DNA of 64,000 nucleotides from Bacteroidota bacterium (GTDB lineage: Bacteria; Bacteroidota; Bacteroidia; Bacteroidales; FEN-979), in the NCBI GenBank assembly GCA_026391795.1, contig JAPLDI010000003.1, positions 22,315 to 86,314 on the forward strand, in the 5' to 3' direction. Positions 52,045 to 60,676 of the stretch are shown one piece after another. The translations under genes and the position numbers were made by a program. Numbering within the stretch: position 1 is the stretch's first letter; every line of letters starts with the position of its first letter. The notes beneath the pieces are model-generated. The model was given only the letters and a program-made list of their open reading frames with translations, did no database searches and was not told the DNA's origin.

Positions 52045-54045
52045 ATGGATTCACGCGTTGATTACCTCCCCTCTTCATTTCGAAAGATATTGAGATGGTT
52101 TTACCGGGACGGCCATGCCTCCCGGATCTGGTTGCTGCTTCTAGGCATCCTTTCAACACTCTGGTTCCTGATCCGTGTCATCCCGAAACCCAGCCGGGCG
52201 CAATATCCCTGTATGAAGATTTGCGCGCCCTTTATGTCGGGATTCATCATTCAGCTGATAACTCTTACAGGGTCTGTATTTTCCTACCGGATGTTCCACC
52301 GGTATTTTTTTAAAAACCGGTATTTCCCAGCATATCTGTTCCTGATAGTGGCAATTACTGCATGGCTGATAATGTTCTCGATCCCATTCAGGATCACGCA
52401 GGCAAAAGTTGTTTATAAAAATGCTGCGGTTTATCCCCCGAACCAACCCATTGGAACTGCGATGGGCATTTTCCCCGGAAGGGTCGTCTGGACCTGGGAT
52501 TCAACATCCACAAATTTCAGCTGTTCAAATACGGTCAACAATAATGGCATTATTGACCCCGGTGATGACGAATGGTTCATGCTGAAAAACAATAACCCCG
52601 CGGTTATTGACAGCATGGTATCCGACTGCATCCTGAAGATCTCGGGGGAAACATCCCTGGGTGCTGCATGGGATACTCTTTTCCGCTATTATAATTCGAC
52701 CCATGGAAACGGGGGCAACGGATATCGTCCGGGCCAGAATCTATTTGTTAAATTAAATATCGTGGCAGCTTACGGCGATACGGGAAATAATTTTAATCCC
52801 GATCTGAGCCGGAGGGATTTCGCGCCGGGTGGAAGTCCAAATACCACCATCAGCAATCCCTTTGTTGTGCAGGCCCTTCTGAAACAACTGGTAATCTATG
52901 CAGGCATTCCTCAGGGCAGGATTTACGTGGGCGACCCCATGCAAAATATCTTCAGGGAGGATTATGATCTTTGGCATTCTTCATTTCCCGGGATCCATTA
53001 TCTTGGAAACAACCTGGTACATAAGGGAATTCAGGACCTGGCCGCACTGGGAAGGTTCCCGGTATCCAAAGGTACCGGCATTATTTATTATTCCGACCAC
53101 AAAACGGTTATGCCGGATGCAGGGACAGACACACTCTATAATGTTTTTGACACAGCGGATTACATTATCAGTCTTCCGGCTATGAAGGCCCATGCCTGTG
53201 CGGGTATTTCGCTTGCCGCAAAGAATAACTGGGGTTCTATCACCCGGCCCAGTGCATGGCACCTTCATGATGGAATTGTGGCAAAATACAACGATGTGCC
53301 CTATCGTACCGAATATGGTATGTACAGGGCGCAAACCGATATGATGGAGCATAAAATGATAGGGAGGAAAACGATGCTCATCCTGGTCGACGGATTGTTT
53401 TGCGGGGATGAAGCCAGTTGCACTCCACAGCACTGGACCAGCGCTCCTTTCAACAACAACTGGGCGTCGTCCCTTTTTGTTTCGCAGGATCCTGTTGCCA
53501 TCGAATCCGTATGTTTCGATTTTTTGCATACAGAGTACAACGGTCAAAACGGAAAAGTCAACCGCCCGAACATGGGTGCTGTTGATGATTACTTACACCA
53601 GGCTGCCGATTCCAGCCTCTGGCCCGCGGGTATAGTCTATGATCCCGACAACGACCATGTTCTGTATTCATCACTGGGGGTGCATGAGCACTGGAATGAT
53701 TCAATACAGAAGAAATACAGCCGGAACCTGGGAACCGGCAACGGTATCGAGCTGGTCTGCATAAAGGACGTCATGAACGCTGTACCCGGACCTGAATCCG
53801 ATGCCCCGTTGTTCATTTTTGCCCCGAATCCGGTCACCGATTACCTGAGAATAACCGGCAGCATCAATGAAGAATTGAACGTGAGCCTCTATAGTCTTAA
53901 TGGCAATCTGATCCTTTCACACAGATCCCGGGCCGGGGTTGCTGTTATCCTGGATCTTCAGAACCTTGAAAGCGGGGTATACCTTGTTACGATTCGTTGC
54001 AGCACCGGTGTTGTTGTGAAGAAAATCATCAAAGCCGCGTCATAG
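52045..54045 (+). CDS. DUF362 protein with N-terminal membrane helices and T9SS-type C-terminal domain
   Basis: A 666-residue protein. The first 115 residues contain three membrane helices (about 27-45, 60-80, 95-115) and no cleavable signal. Residues about 125-560 belong to the DUF362 family, seen in YRPGQNLFVKLNIV, FVVQALLKQLVIYAGIPQGR, DYIISLPAMKAHACAGISLA, KNNWGSI and DPVAIESVCFDFL. The last 80 residues read like a type IX sorting domain: APLFIFAPNPVTDYLRITGS, LNVSLYSLNGNLIL, GVYLVTIRCSTGVVVKKIIK. DUF362 proteins have no established activity. Membrane helices combined with a secretion tail are unusual. The promoter at 52017-52024 is clear. Confidence 0.82.
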   Translation: MDSRVDYLPSSFRKILRWFYRDGHASRIWLLLLGILSTLWFLIRVIPKPSRAQYPCMKICAPFMSGFIIQLITLTGSVFSYRMFHRYFFKNRYFPAYLFLIVAITAWLIMFSIPFRITQAKVVYKNAAVYPPNQPIGTAMGIFPGRVVWTWDSTSTNFSCSNTVNNNGIIDPGDDEWFMLKNNNPAVIDSMVSDCILKISGETSLGAAWDTLFRYYNSTHGNGGNGYRPGQNLFVKLNIVAAYGDTGNNFNPDLSRRDFAPGGSPNTTISNPFVVQALLKQLVIYAGIPQGRIYVGDPMQNIFREDYDLWHSSFPGIHYLGNNLVHKGIQDLAALGRFPVSKGTGIIYYSDHKTVMPDAGTDTLYNVFDTADYIISLPAMKAHACAGISLAAKNNWGSITRPSAWHLHDGIVAKYNDVPYRTEYGMYRAQTDMMEHKMIGRKTMLILVDGLFCGDEASCTPQHWTSAPFNNNWASSLFVSQDPVAIESVCFDFLHTEYNGQNGKVNRPNMGAVDDYLHQAADSSLWPAGIVYDPDNDHVLYSSLGVHEHWNDSIQKKYSRNLGTGNGIELVCIKDVMNAVPGPESDAPLFIFAPNPVTDYLRITGSINEELNVSLYSLNGNLILSHRSRAGVAVILDLQNLESGVYLVTIRCSTGVVVKKIIKAAS

Positions 54046-54064
54046 AGAGATTGCCCACGCCGGA

Positions 54065-55069
54065 TCAGTACGAAAACAGCGCAACCAGGATCAGCAGCAT
54101 AAAAAGGAGGGGAACGCCAATAATCAGATACGACAAGCTGATCATCAGCATTTTTGCCAGGGACTTCCCAAACCCCTGCCCGTAGTATTTTTTCAATGCA
54201 ATGAAGCCATAGACCAGGATGATCATTGCGATGAAAAACAGGTTAACCGGGAAAATCAGTTCAACCAGCAGGTAGAGGATAAGCATCAGAAAAATGAAGG
54301 CATGAAGATGCAGGGAGAAAATCAGGTGTTCAAAGTACAGCCTCTTCCGCCGTATATAAAACAATTTCAAAAGGGCCGCGAAAAAGGGGATTAATAAAAA
54401 TATCAGTTTCGAAGCGGTGTGTTCAAGAACGGTCGTGAAAGACTGTCCTGACGAGATCATGAGCTTTATGACCTGACTCACAAATAATTTTGTCCAGATT
54501 GACTCCTTTGCAAAATGCTTCTCCACATATCTTTTTACCCCGGTACTATCGATCTCTTCTTTGATGGAATCCCGGCCGGATTTACTTACCGAAAGACCAT
54601 TTAAAGTGAAGTGGGTATGCTCTGAACCGGATTTATCATTGACAGGCTGGACCTTGTTTGAGCCTGAAAGCACCGGAGCTGTATTTTCCGCTTCTGGTTC
54701 CTTGCCAAAAGGCAGGAGAAGGAAATAAATAACGCTGATGACCAGGAACAGTTTGAAGGGTTCAACATAGGATTTTCGCTTGCCGCTCATGTATTCGAGG
54801 GTAAGCCAGCCTGGCTTGTACAGCAGCGGTAAAATGGTACGGAAGAATTTAGAATCGAAGTGGAAATAGTCCAGGAAAGAGTCCCCGATCAGATGCCGGA
54901 ATGACAAATCTTCCCGTTCAAGCCTCTTCTGGCCGCAATGGAAACAGAACAAATCGTCTTTCGAAAGATAGGTTCCACAGTTCAGGCATGGGCCTGGTTC
55001 GTGATGAGGTCCGGGCTTCACCGGCGCTCCCGTTTTTTTCCGGGAAACGGATTTTCCTGTCACCTCCAT
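54065..55069 (-). CDS. DUF3667 membrane protein with zinc ribbon
   Basis: A 334-residue protein. A cytoplasmic zinc ribbon near the N-terminus is CLNCGTYLSKDDLFCFHCGQK (two CxxC pairs), followed by the DUF3667 core LSFRHLIGDSFLDYFHFDSK, FRTILPLLYKPGWLTLEYMSGKR and YVEPFKLFLVISVIYFLLLP. A charged loop and four further helices follow. The family is widespread in Bacteroidota and has no known function. It overlaps the end of the DUF1761 gene by 10 bp, so the two form an operon. Confidence 0.88.
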   Translation of the reverse strand: MEVTGKSVSRKKTGAPVKPGPHHEPGPCLNCGTYLSKDDLFCFHCGQKRLEREDLSFRHLIGDSFLDYFHFDSKFFRTILPLLYKPGWLTLEYMSGKRKSYVEPFKLFLVISVIYFLLLPFGKEPEAENTAPVLSGSNKVQPVNDKSGSEHTHFTLNGLSVSKSGRDSIKEEIDSTGVKRYVEKHFAKESIWTKLFVSQVIKLMISSGQSFTTVLEHTASKLIFLLIPFFAALLKLFYIRRKRLYFEHLIFSLHLHAFIFLMLILYLLVELIFPVNLFFIAMIILVYGFIALKKYYGQGFGKSLAKMLMISLSYLIIGVPLLFMLLILVALFSY

Positions 55070-55476
55070 CCGCCAAGGATCATACCCGCGATGCCAAGAC
55101 CAAGAATCACGTAGACTCCATCAATCAGCCACAATACAATCGAACGGCGCTGGTAAAGGTAATTGATACCCATGGTAAGCATGGAGAAGAAAAATCCAAT
55201 GAAAACACCATAAATCAATCCGATTTGCAGATTAACATGCTCCGGTTTGTGGGAATTGATTACAAAATTCAGCGCCCAAACCATGAAAAGCATCAGCAGG
55301 AAACTGGTTCCGAACACCAGGGCCATGTTTGTCTTTTTGATTTCTTCTTCTTTAAAACCCACCTCCTTTTGCCAGCGTTTGCCAAACAAAACCGGACTGT
55401 ACCAGAGGGCACCGATGGCCCAGAAAATGAGCGTTGCCAATAGCACCGCCCAGACATTAATGAAAGGATAAGCCAT
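55060..55476 (-). CDS. DUF1761 small membrane protein
   Basis: A 138-residue protein with four membrane helices: VWAVLLATLIFWAIGALWYSPVLFG carries the family feature WYSPxLFG, followed by TNMALVFGTSFLLMLFMVWAL, LIYGVFIGFFFSMLTMGINYL and VLWLIDGVYVILGLGIAGMIL. No enzymatic motif is known for DUF1761. It precedes the DUF3667 gene with a short overlap, and the joint operon suggests a shared membrane role. Confidence 0.85.
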   Translation of the reverse strand: MAYPFINVWAVLLATLIFWAIGALWYSPVLFGKRWQKEVGFKEEEIKKTNMALVFGTSFLLMLFMVWALNFVINSHKPEHVNLQIGLIYGVFIGFFFSMLTMGINYLYQRRSIVLWLIDGVYVILGLGIAGMILGGWR

Positions 55477-56132
55477 AATTACCAGATTTTGATATGCAAA
55501 TATAGAGAAGGTTGAAGAAAAATAGTTCCTTAAAGAAAAACTACTTTTTCTTAACGTGCAATGTTTAAAATAAAAAAGTCAGGATACCAGCTTTTCACAG
55601 TTCTCATACCAGGCTAAGCGGAAGTTATAATTCCGGCTGGATCAAGGCAAAATCAGGAATTCTGCTGTAGCGAAATGAGTACTCGAATATTGATCAACGA
55701 TTTTTGAAGTAAGAATTGAATTCAGAATTGTTGATTGCAGAGCTGGGTACTCGAATATTGATCAACGTTCAGCCGGATGTTTGCCATTCATAGGATGGAG
55801 TGTTAAATGTATTGTCCAAAGGATGACAAAAGTATTCAACTTCAATTCTGTGAACCTGCAGAAACATCGCCTCTTTTCCGGCATGTTATCGATAAATAAT
55901 GTGATTTGTTTTTATTTAGATCGTTTATAATCTATATTTGTTGCTTTAAAATAAGGAATTGGATAAACATCTGGATAAAAATGGCCACAAGAAGCTATTT
56001 ATAAAATTTGGAAACAGATGGGTCTATTGAAATGAAAAAGATGATTTTAATCAGGTAAATATTCATAATAAAATCCCAAAATAAAGGATATTACAACAAA
56101 AAAACGAGTGATAAATTTAAATCTGAATTGAC
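55477..56132. other. 656-bp intergenic region with dispersed repeats
   Basis: It holds repeat copy C (55668-55780), including a 21-bp exact direct repeat. The rest is AT-rich. No gene or RNA with a recognisable signature was found; the segment 55800-56110 could hold a leader or small RNA but I cannot support it. Confidence 0.6.
55668..55780. repeat. Dispersed repeat family copy C, with exact 21-bp direct repeat
   Basis: GTACTCGAATATTGATCAACG occurs at 55679-55699 and again at 55747-55767. Between them is TTTTGAAGTAAGAATTGAATTCAGAA, similar to the inner part of copy E (60501-60600). Confidence 0.85.
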
Positions 56133-56882
56133 ATGACAAAGAAAAATATATTTTGGTTTTCCCCATTCGTAGTTATGGGAATTGTGCTGCTGTTTGCAAC
56201 AGGTTGTAAAAAGAGTAACAGCACAACCAGTCCTGCACCAGCTGGAGGCACAGTAACCGACATAGACGGAAATGTTTATCACACAGTTACGATTGGCACA
56301 CAAGTATGGCTGGTTGAAAATCTACAGGTGACACACTATCGCAATGGTGATCCAATCATTGCCGGATCACTTAAAGCTGATGGAAAGTTATTGACTGATA
56401 CTACCGGGAAAGTTTATGCTTATAATAATTCGTCGGAAAATGCAAAGGTCTATGGAAGGCTTTATAATTGGTACGCCCTGGGAAGTGCACATACAATAGC
56501 ACCAAATGGTTGTCATGTGCCAAGTGATGCCGAATGGTATGCCTTATCTGCTTATCTTAGCACTAAATATGGAACAGCCACGATTCCGGACTATGGAGGG
56601 ATTGGCAGCGTATTGAAGGAAGCCGGAACAACACATTGGCAAACCCCAAATACCGGAGCCACAAACGAAAGTGGTTTTACTGCCCTTCCGGGTGGCAGTT
56701 TTGCTTATGGGGTTTTCGGCGGCTTAGGGGCCCAGTGTTTCTTCTGGACCAGCACACAGGTTGGAACAGGGACAAATCAACCCGCCGCCTGGAGCGTCAA
56801 TCTGGCTTTTGACGGCATCATTGCCCACCGGGTAAACCCCATTAAACAGTATGGAATATCAGTTCGTTGCCTGAAAGATTGA
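56133..56882 (+). CDS. FISUMP-type lipoprotein (Fibrobacter major paralogous domain)
   Basis: A 249-residue lipoprotein (signal VVMGIVLLFATGC, then KKSNS). One FISUMP domain (TIGR02145-type) is visible: GTVTDIDGNVYHTVTIGTQ, WLVENLQVTHYRNGDP, VYGRLYNWYAL, GCHVPSDAEWYALSAYL, ESGFTALPGGSF, CFFWTSTQ and the end YGISVRCLKD. Such proteins are probably surface-exposed; their partner is unknown. A paralogue is at 61640-62374 on the other strand, with the same VTDIDGNVY start. No TAnnTTTG exact match was found upstream, though TAAATTTA (about 56112) is close. Confidence 0.88.
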   Translation: MTKKNIFWFSPFVVMGIVLLFATGCKKSNSTTSPAPAGGTVTDIDGNVYHTVTIGTQVWLVENLQVTHYRNGDPIIAGSLKADGKLLTDTTGKVYAYNNSSENAKVYGRLYNWYALGSAHTIAPNGCHVPSDAEWYALSAYLSTKYGTATIPDYGGIGSVLKEAGTTHWQTPNTGATNESGFTALPGGSFAYGVFGGLGAQCFFWTSTQVGTGTNQPAAWSVNLAFDGIIAHRVNPIKQYGISVRCLKD

Positions 56883-57041
56883 ATATCGGGCAAATAATTA
56901 TGCCTGACAAACTGAAAATAACGGTCAATGTCAGTGTTCTTTACAGAAAGAGATTGAAAATGACCTTTTACCTTGTTTGCCTCCCCGAACTACTCAGTTT
57001 TGCAAGCGCAACAAATACGGGATTCCATTACAATGAATACT

Positions 57042-57123
57042 CGAATATTGATCAACCCTGCCGGCAGGCAGGCAGGGATCTTTGAAATCAGATCGAAGTT
57101 CAGAACTCGTTGATCAATATTCG
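57042..57123. repeat. Dispersed repeat copy D: 82-bp MITE-like element with 15-bp perfect terminal inverted repeats
   Basis: CGAATATTGATCAAC (57042-57056) is the exact reverse complement of GTTGATCAATATTCG (57109-57123). Inside is CCTGCCGGCAGG followed by GCAGGCAGG and TTTGAAATCAGATC. No coding capacity. Confidence 0.88.
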
Positions 57124-57178
57124 ATTGTTCAAACAAAAATCAACGAAGCGGCTCCATCCTTTCCATCGGAGTCAGTGG

Positions 57179-60100
57179 TCAGCCCCTGGATAAAAAGAAG
57201 CTGAACTCACTGCCCTGTCCCGGTTCACTTATCACATAAATTGTACTGCCGTGAAGCCTGACGAACTCCTTGCAAAGGATCAGCCCCAGGCCTGTCCCGC
57301 GTTCCTTTTCTGTCCCCTGCCGGGTGAACTTACTGTCGACCCTGAAAATCCTGGCGATGTTCTCCGGCGCAATGCCCACACCGGTATCTTTCACGGTAAT
57401 CTCCCACTGATCGCCTGATTGCTTAACCTGCACACTGACGGCACCCCCTGCCGGGGTAAATTTTATGGCGTTGGTAAGAAGGTTACGCAGCACCGTATCG
57501 ATCATATTGACATCCCCCAGTGCTGTTTTTCCTTCATCACCGGAATGCGTGACCCCGATGTTTTTTTTCTCTGCCTGGCTTTTCACCATGGAAATATTTT
57601 CACCGATCCGTTCGTACAGATCAAACAGAACAGGTTTAAACTCCAGGGTGCCGGTTTGAGAACGGGCCCAGAAAAGGAGGTTCTGAAGAAGTTCATAGGT
57701 CTGGCCGGAAGCCTCCTTAATGTAGGTGAGGTATTTTTCGATTTTATCCGGATCATACTTCCGGAAATCGGATAGCAGAATGTCTGAAAATCCAAGGATT
57801 GAATTAAAAGGGCTCCTCAGGTCGTGGGCTATGATAGAAAAGAATTTGTCCTTCGTGGCGTTGAGGTGCTCCAGTTCCTCTTTCTGCCGCTCAATCTGCG
57901 AAGTCCGCTCTTCCACTTTTTTTTCAAGGACCGTGCGCTGCCGGATGAGATTTCGCTCTCTCCATTTGATATACAGGAAGACAAGGATGACCAGCAACAG
58001 GAAATAGACGATGTATGCAGGCCAGCTTCTCCACCAGGGAGGATGGATCACGATCCGAAGGCTCTTCCCTGTCTTGTTCCATTTTCCGTCATTGTTGCAA
58101 CCCCTGACGGTGAAACGGTACTCACCGGCCGGGAGGTTCGTGAAGGGAACAAACCGGCGGTTACCAAGGTCGATCCATTCATCCGAAACTCCCTCAAGGC
58201 GGTAGGCATAGCGGTTATTTCCGGGGTTGGTGTATTCCAGGGCTGCAAATTCCAGGGTAAACGTGTTTTCCTTATAATCCAGGACCACATCCCCGGTGTT
58301 CTGGACATCACGGAATTTTTTCAGACCGCCGGTAATGGTGTAAAACGAGGTGAAGGCGATGGGCGGGATAAAAGGATTATCCTTAATCGAGTCGGGATAG
58401 AAAGAATTAAATCCGTTCATCCCGCCGAAAAACATTTCTCCGTCGGGGCTTCTGAAACTTGCACGCAGGTTGAATTCAGGCCCCTGCAACCCCTCCTGGA
58501 CAGTGTAATTTCTGAAGGTTCGTGTAACAGAGTCAAACTTCGATAATCCGTTTCCGGTCGCAAACCAGACATTATGCAGCCTGTCTTCAAGGATCTCAAA
58601 GATCCTGTTGTTAGGCAGCCCGCTTTCCTGGGAGAAATAGGTGAACAGGGAGTCTTTTTTTGTAAAACGGTTTACATAGGTGCTTGTCCCGATCCAGATC
58701 GCACCGGTATGATCTTCACACAGGGAGATGACGAAATTATCGCAGAGGGAGTTGGAAGAACCTTCGGATTTCCGGAAATGGCTGAGTTTCCCGTTGTTCG
58801 GATCCAGGGCATCCAGCCCGTTGAGCGTGGCAATCCAGATGAAGCCATCGCGGTCTTCGAGCAGGGAGTAAACCAGGTTGCTGCTGATCCGGTAATTCCC
58901 GCCAGCCTGTTCGGAAAAATGCTCCGTTGAACCATTCACAGTATTGACCCGGTAAAGGCCGTTTTGTGTTCCGATCCAGTAGTTCCGGGCCCTGTCCTGG
59001 ATGATCATGAAGATCCTGACACCCCTCAGATCCGGCAACCGGTCATTCCTGAAGTACTCATTCATTCTCAGGAACCGGTGTTTTTCCCTGTCAAAAATGA
59101 AAATGCCGTCACGGGTCCCTATCCAGATACGGCGGTCGTTATCGCCAAAAACCACGTGAACAAAATCATTCGTAAGATGGTGATTCCCGTTCAGGCGGGT
59201 AGAGAAATGTTCAACACGGCCCGTTCTGCGGTCAAAAAGGTTCAGCCCCTGGCCCCAGTTCCCGATCCAGAGGATACCCTTTTCGTCCTTGTAAATGGAT
59301 GCGATTACATTCCCAAGAAGATCCACGGAATAAGGAGAATCGCTCCGGCGATACAGGTTGAACTTATGCTTTTTCAGGTCGGTCTTGCTGATGCCCTGAA
59401 GGGTCCCGGCCCAGAGGTTTTCAGAGCGGTCGATGAAAAGGGAATTTACAATATTATGGCTAAGCTGGCTGTTTTCACTGGTAAAGTTCTCGAAGAAAGG
59501 CTGATCCCTCTTCGCGAAAGAGAGCCTGTTGAGCCCCCCTCCTTCCATACCGATCCAGAAGTTCCCGGCATTGTCCTGAACAACCGACCGGATGAAGTTC
59601 TGGCTTATTGAAAATGAATTCCCCGGTTCATTGTGATAGGCTATGAACTGGCCGGTCTTCTTGTCATACCTGTTCAGCCCGTTTGCTGTGCCTGCCCAGA
59701 CAGATCCCCTGCGGTCACGGAACAGGGCCGTGATGGAGTTATCACTGAGGGTATTCTTTTTCCACGGTTCCGCACGGAAGCAGCGAAAAGCCTTTAATTT
59801 CCGATCAAAACAGGCAAGCCCGCGGGTTGACCCCATCCAGATCAATCCGTCCGGGTCTTCCAGGAGGGGAATCCTATTGTCCTTTACCGATCCGTCATAT
59901 TCAAGGGGGCTCGTGAAATGTTCAAAGGTCCCTTTCCCGGGGTGATAGATTGTCAGAACGGGAGGTGTGTTTATCAAAATCTCCCCGGCTGCGCTGACAA
60001 TGGCATCATAGGGATAGTTGGTGACATCCCGGGGGTACCCGGTAGCGTAATGGATCCGCTGAAACCTGTTCTCCTTCCGGATAAACCGGTTCAGGCCGCT

Positions 60101-60400
60101 TTTGGTGCAGACCCACAGGTCCCCTTCCCGGTCTTCAGACAATGAATAGACCCAGTTGTTGGAGAGGGAGTTTGTATCAGAAGGATTATAGGAGTAGATT
60201 TCGAACGTATACCCGTTGAACTTGTTCAGTCCGTTCTGTGTCCCGGCCCAGATAAACCCGCGGGAATCCTGGTAAATACAATTGACCACGCTTTGTGATA
60301 ATCCTTCCCCGAGCGAATAGGTGGAAAAGAAATACTGCTGGGGCAGAACTGCCACGGGGAGCAGTAGAAAGGCGATGAAAAGCAGTCGCTTAAATTCCAT
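57179..60400 (-). CDS. Propeller / Y_Y_Y sensor histidine kinase
   Basis: A 1073-residue membrane sensor kinase. After the signal peptide (EFKRLLFIAFLLLPVAVLPQQ) come about 690 residues of propeller repeats (for example FIWAGTQNGLNKFNG and WIGTRDGIFIFDR), a Y_Y_Y domain (about 720-785), a transmembrane helix (WPAYIVYFLLLVILVFLYI, about 790-808), a coiled coil, HisKA with the phospho-acceptor in IIAHDLRSPFNSILGFSD, and HATPase_c with the N box NLLTNAIKF, the G1 box DTGVGI and G2 box GTGLGL. There is no receiver or AraC/LuxR output domain, unlike hybrid regulators of PULs, so a separate response regulator must exist and is not adjacent. The start at 60400 is set by the TACATTTG promoter at 60451-60444. 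Confidence 0.9.
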   Translation of the reverse strand: MEFKRLLFIAFLLLPVAVLPQQYFFSTYSLGEGLSQSVVNCIYQDSRGFIWAGTQNGLNKFNGYTFEIYSYNPSDTNSLSNNWVYSLSEDREGDLWVCTKSGLNRFIRKENRFQRIHYATGYPRDVTNYPYDAIVSAAGEILINTPPVLTIYHPGKGTFEHFTSPLEYDGSVKDNRIPLLEDPDGLIWMGSTRGLACFDRKLKAFRCFRAEPWKKNTLSDNSITALFRDRRGSVWAGTANGLNRYDKKTGQFIAYHNEPGNSFSISQNFIRSVVQDNAGNFWIGMEGGGLNRLSFAKRDQPFFENFTSENSQLSHNIVNSLFIDRSENLWAGTLQGISKTDLKKHKFNLYRRSDSPYSVDLLGNVIASIYKDEKGILWIGNWGQGLNLFDRRTGRVEHFSTRLNGNHHLTNDFVHVVFGDNDRRIWIGTRDGIFIFDREKHRFLRMNEYFRNDRLPDLRGVRIFMIIQDRARNYWIGTQNGLYRVNTVNGSTEHFSEQAGGNYRISSNLVYSLLEDRDGFIWIATLNGLDALDPNNGKLSHFRKSEGSSNSLCDNFVISLCEDHTGAIWIGTSTYVNRFTKKDSLFTYFSQESGLPNNRIFEILEDRLHNVWFATGNGLSKFDSVTRTFRNYTVQEGLQGPEFNLRASFRSPDGEMFFGGMNGFNSFYPDSIKDNPFIPPIAFTSFYTITGGLKKFRDVQNTGDVVLDYKENTFTLEFAALEYTNPGNNRYAYRLEGVSDEWIDLGNRRFVPFTNLPAGEYRFTVRGCNNDGKWNKTGKSLRIVIHPPWWRSWPAYIVYFLLLVILVFLYIKWRERNLIRQRTVLEKKVEERTSQIERQKEELEHLNATKDKFFSIIAHDLRSPFNSILGFSDILLSDFRKYDPDKIEKYLTYIKEASGQTYELLQNLLFWARSQTGTLEFKPVLFDLYERIGENISMVKSQAEKKNIGVTHSGDEGKTALGDVNMIDTVLRNLLTNAIKFTPAGGAVSVQVKQSGDQWEITVKDTGVGIAPENIARIFRVDSKFTRQGTEKERGTGLGLILCKEFVRLHGSTIYVISEPGQGSEFSFFLSRG

Positions 60401-60443
60401 TTCGGTGTCCGTTTTAATCCCCTTGTTGATCCCGGAATCTGAA

Positions 60444-60451
60444 CAAATGTA
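60444..60451 (-). promoter_or_regulatory. -7 promoter element (TACATTTG) for the histidine kinase gene
   Basis: TAnnTTTG match on the minus strand, 44 bp before the ATG at 60400; it lies inside the longer frame that begins at 60502. Confidence 0.5.
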
Positions 60452-60500
60452 ATACAATCGGAATAGAATACCAATCCGCCGCCGGACCTTTATCAGAATC

Positions 60501-60600
60501 ATGGATCAACGAGTTTTGAATTCAGAACGGCGAAAGAATACCCGGGTAATCGATCAAGGCCTGCCTGCCGCAGGCAGGAATTTTGAAATCAGAATTTCTG
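60501..60600. repeat. Dispersed repeat family copy E, with CCTGCCTGC/GCAGGCAGG hairpin
   Basis: Shares ATGGATCAACGAGTTTTGAATTCAGAA, AATACCCGGGTAATCGATCAAGG, CCTGCCTGCCGCAGGCAGG and TTTTGAAATCAGA with the other copies. Confidence 0.75.
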
Positions 60601-60638
60601 CAGGAAAGGCATCGGGCTGTTTATTTCTGTCGAATAAT

Positions 60639-60646
60639 TATCTTTG
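60639..60646 (+). promoter_or_regulatory. -7 promoter element (TATCTTTG) for the UspA gene
   Basis: Exact TAnnTTTG match 30 bp before the ATG at 60677; it overlaps the TTG of a longer alternative frame, which is therefore rejected. Confidence 0.6.
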
Positions 60647-60676
60647 TGTACTAACGATAAGATAATTCCATCCATT

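Noticed and set aside
57179..60400. Hybrid two-component PUL regulator
   Set aside because: The protein ends with the HATPase domain; no receiver or AraC HTH is present and no PUL adjoins it.
60644..60676. Longer UspA start at a TTG codon
   Set aside because: The TTG lies in the TATCTTTG promoter element, and the UspA domain begins right at the ATG at 60677.
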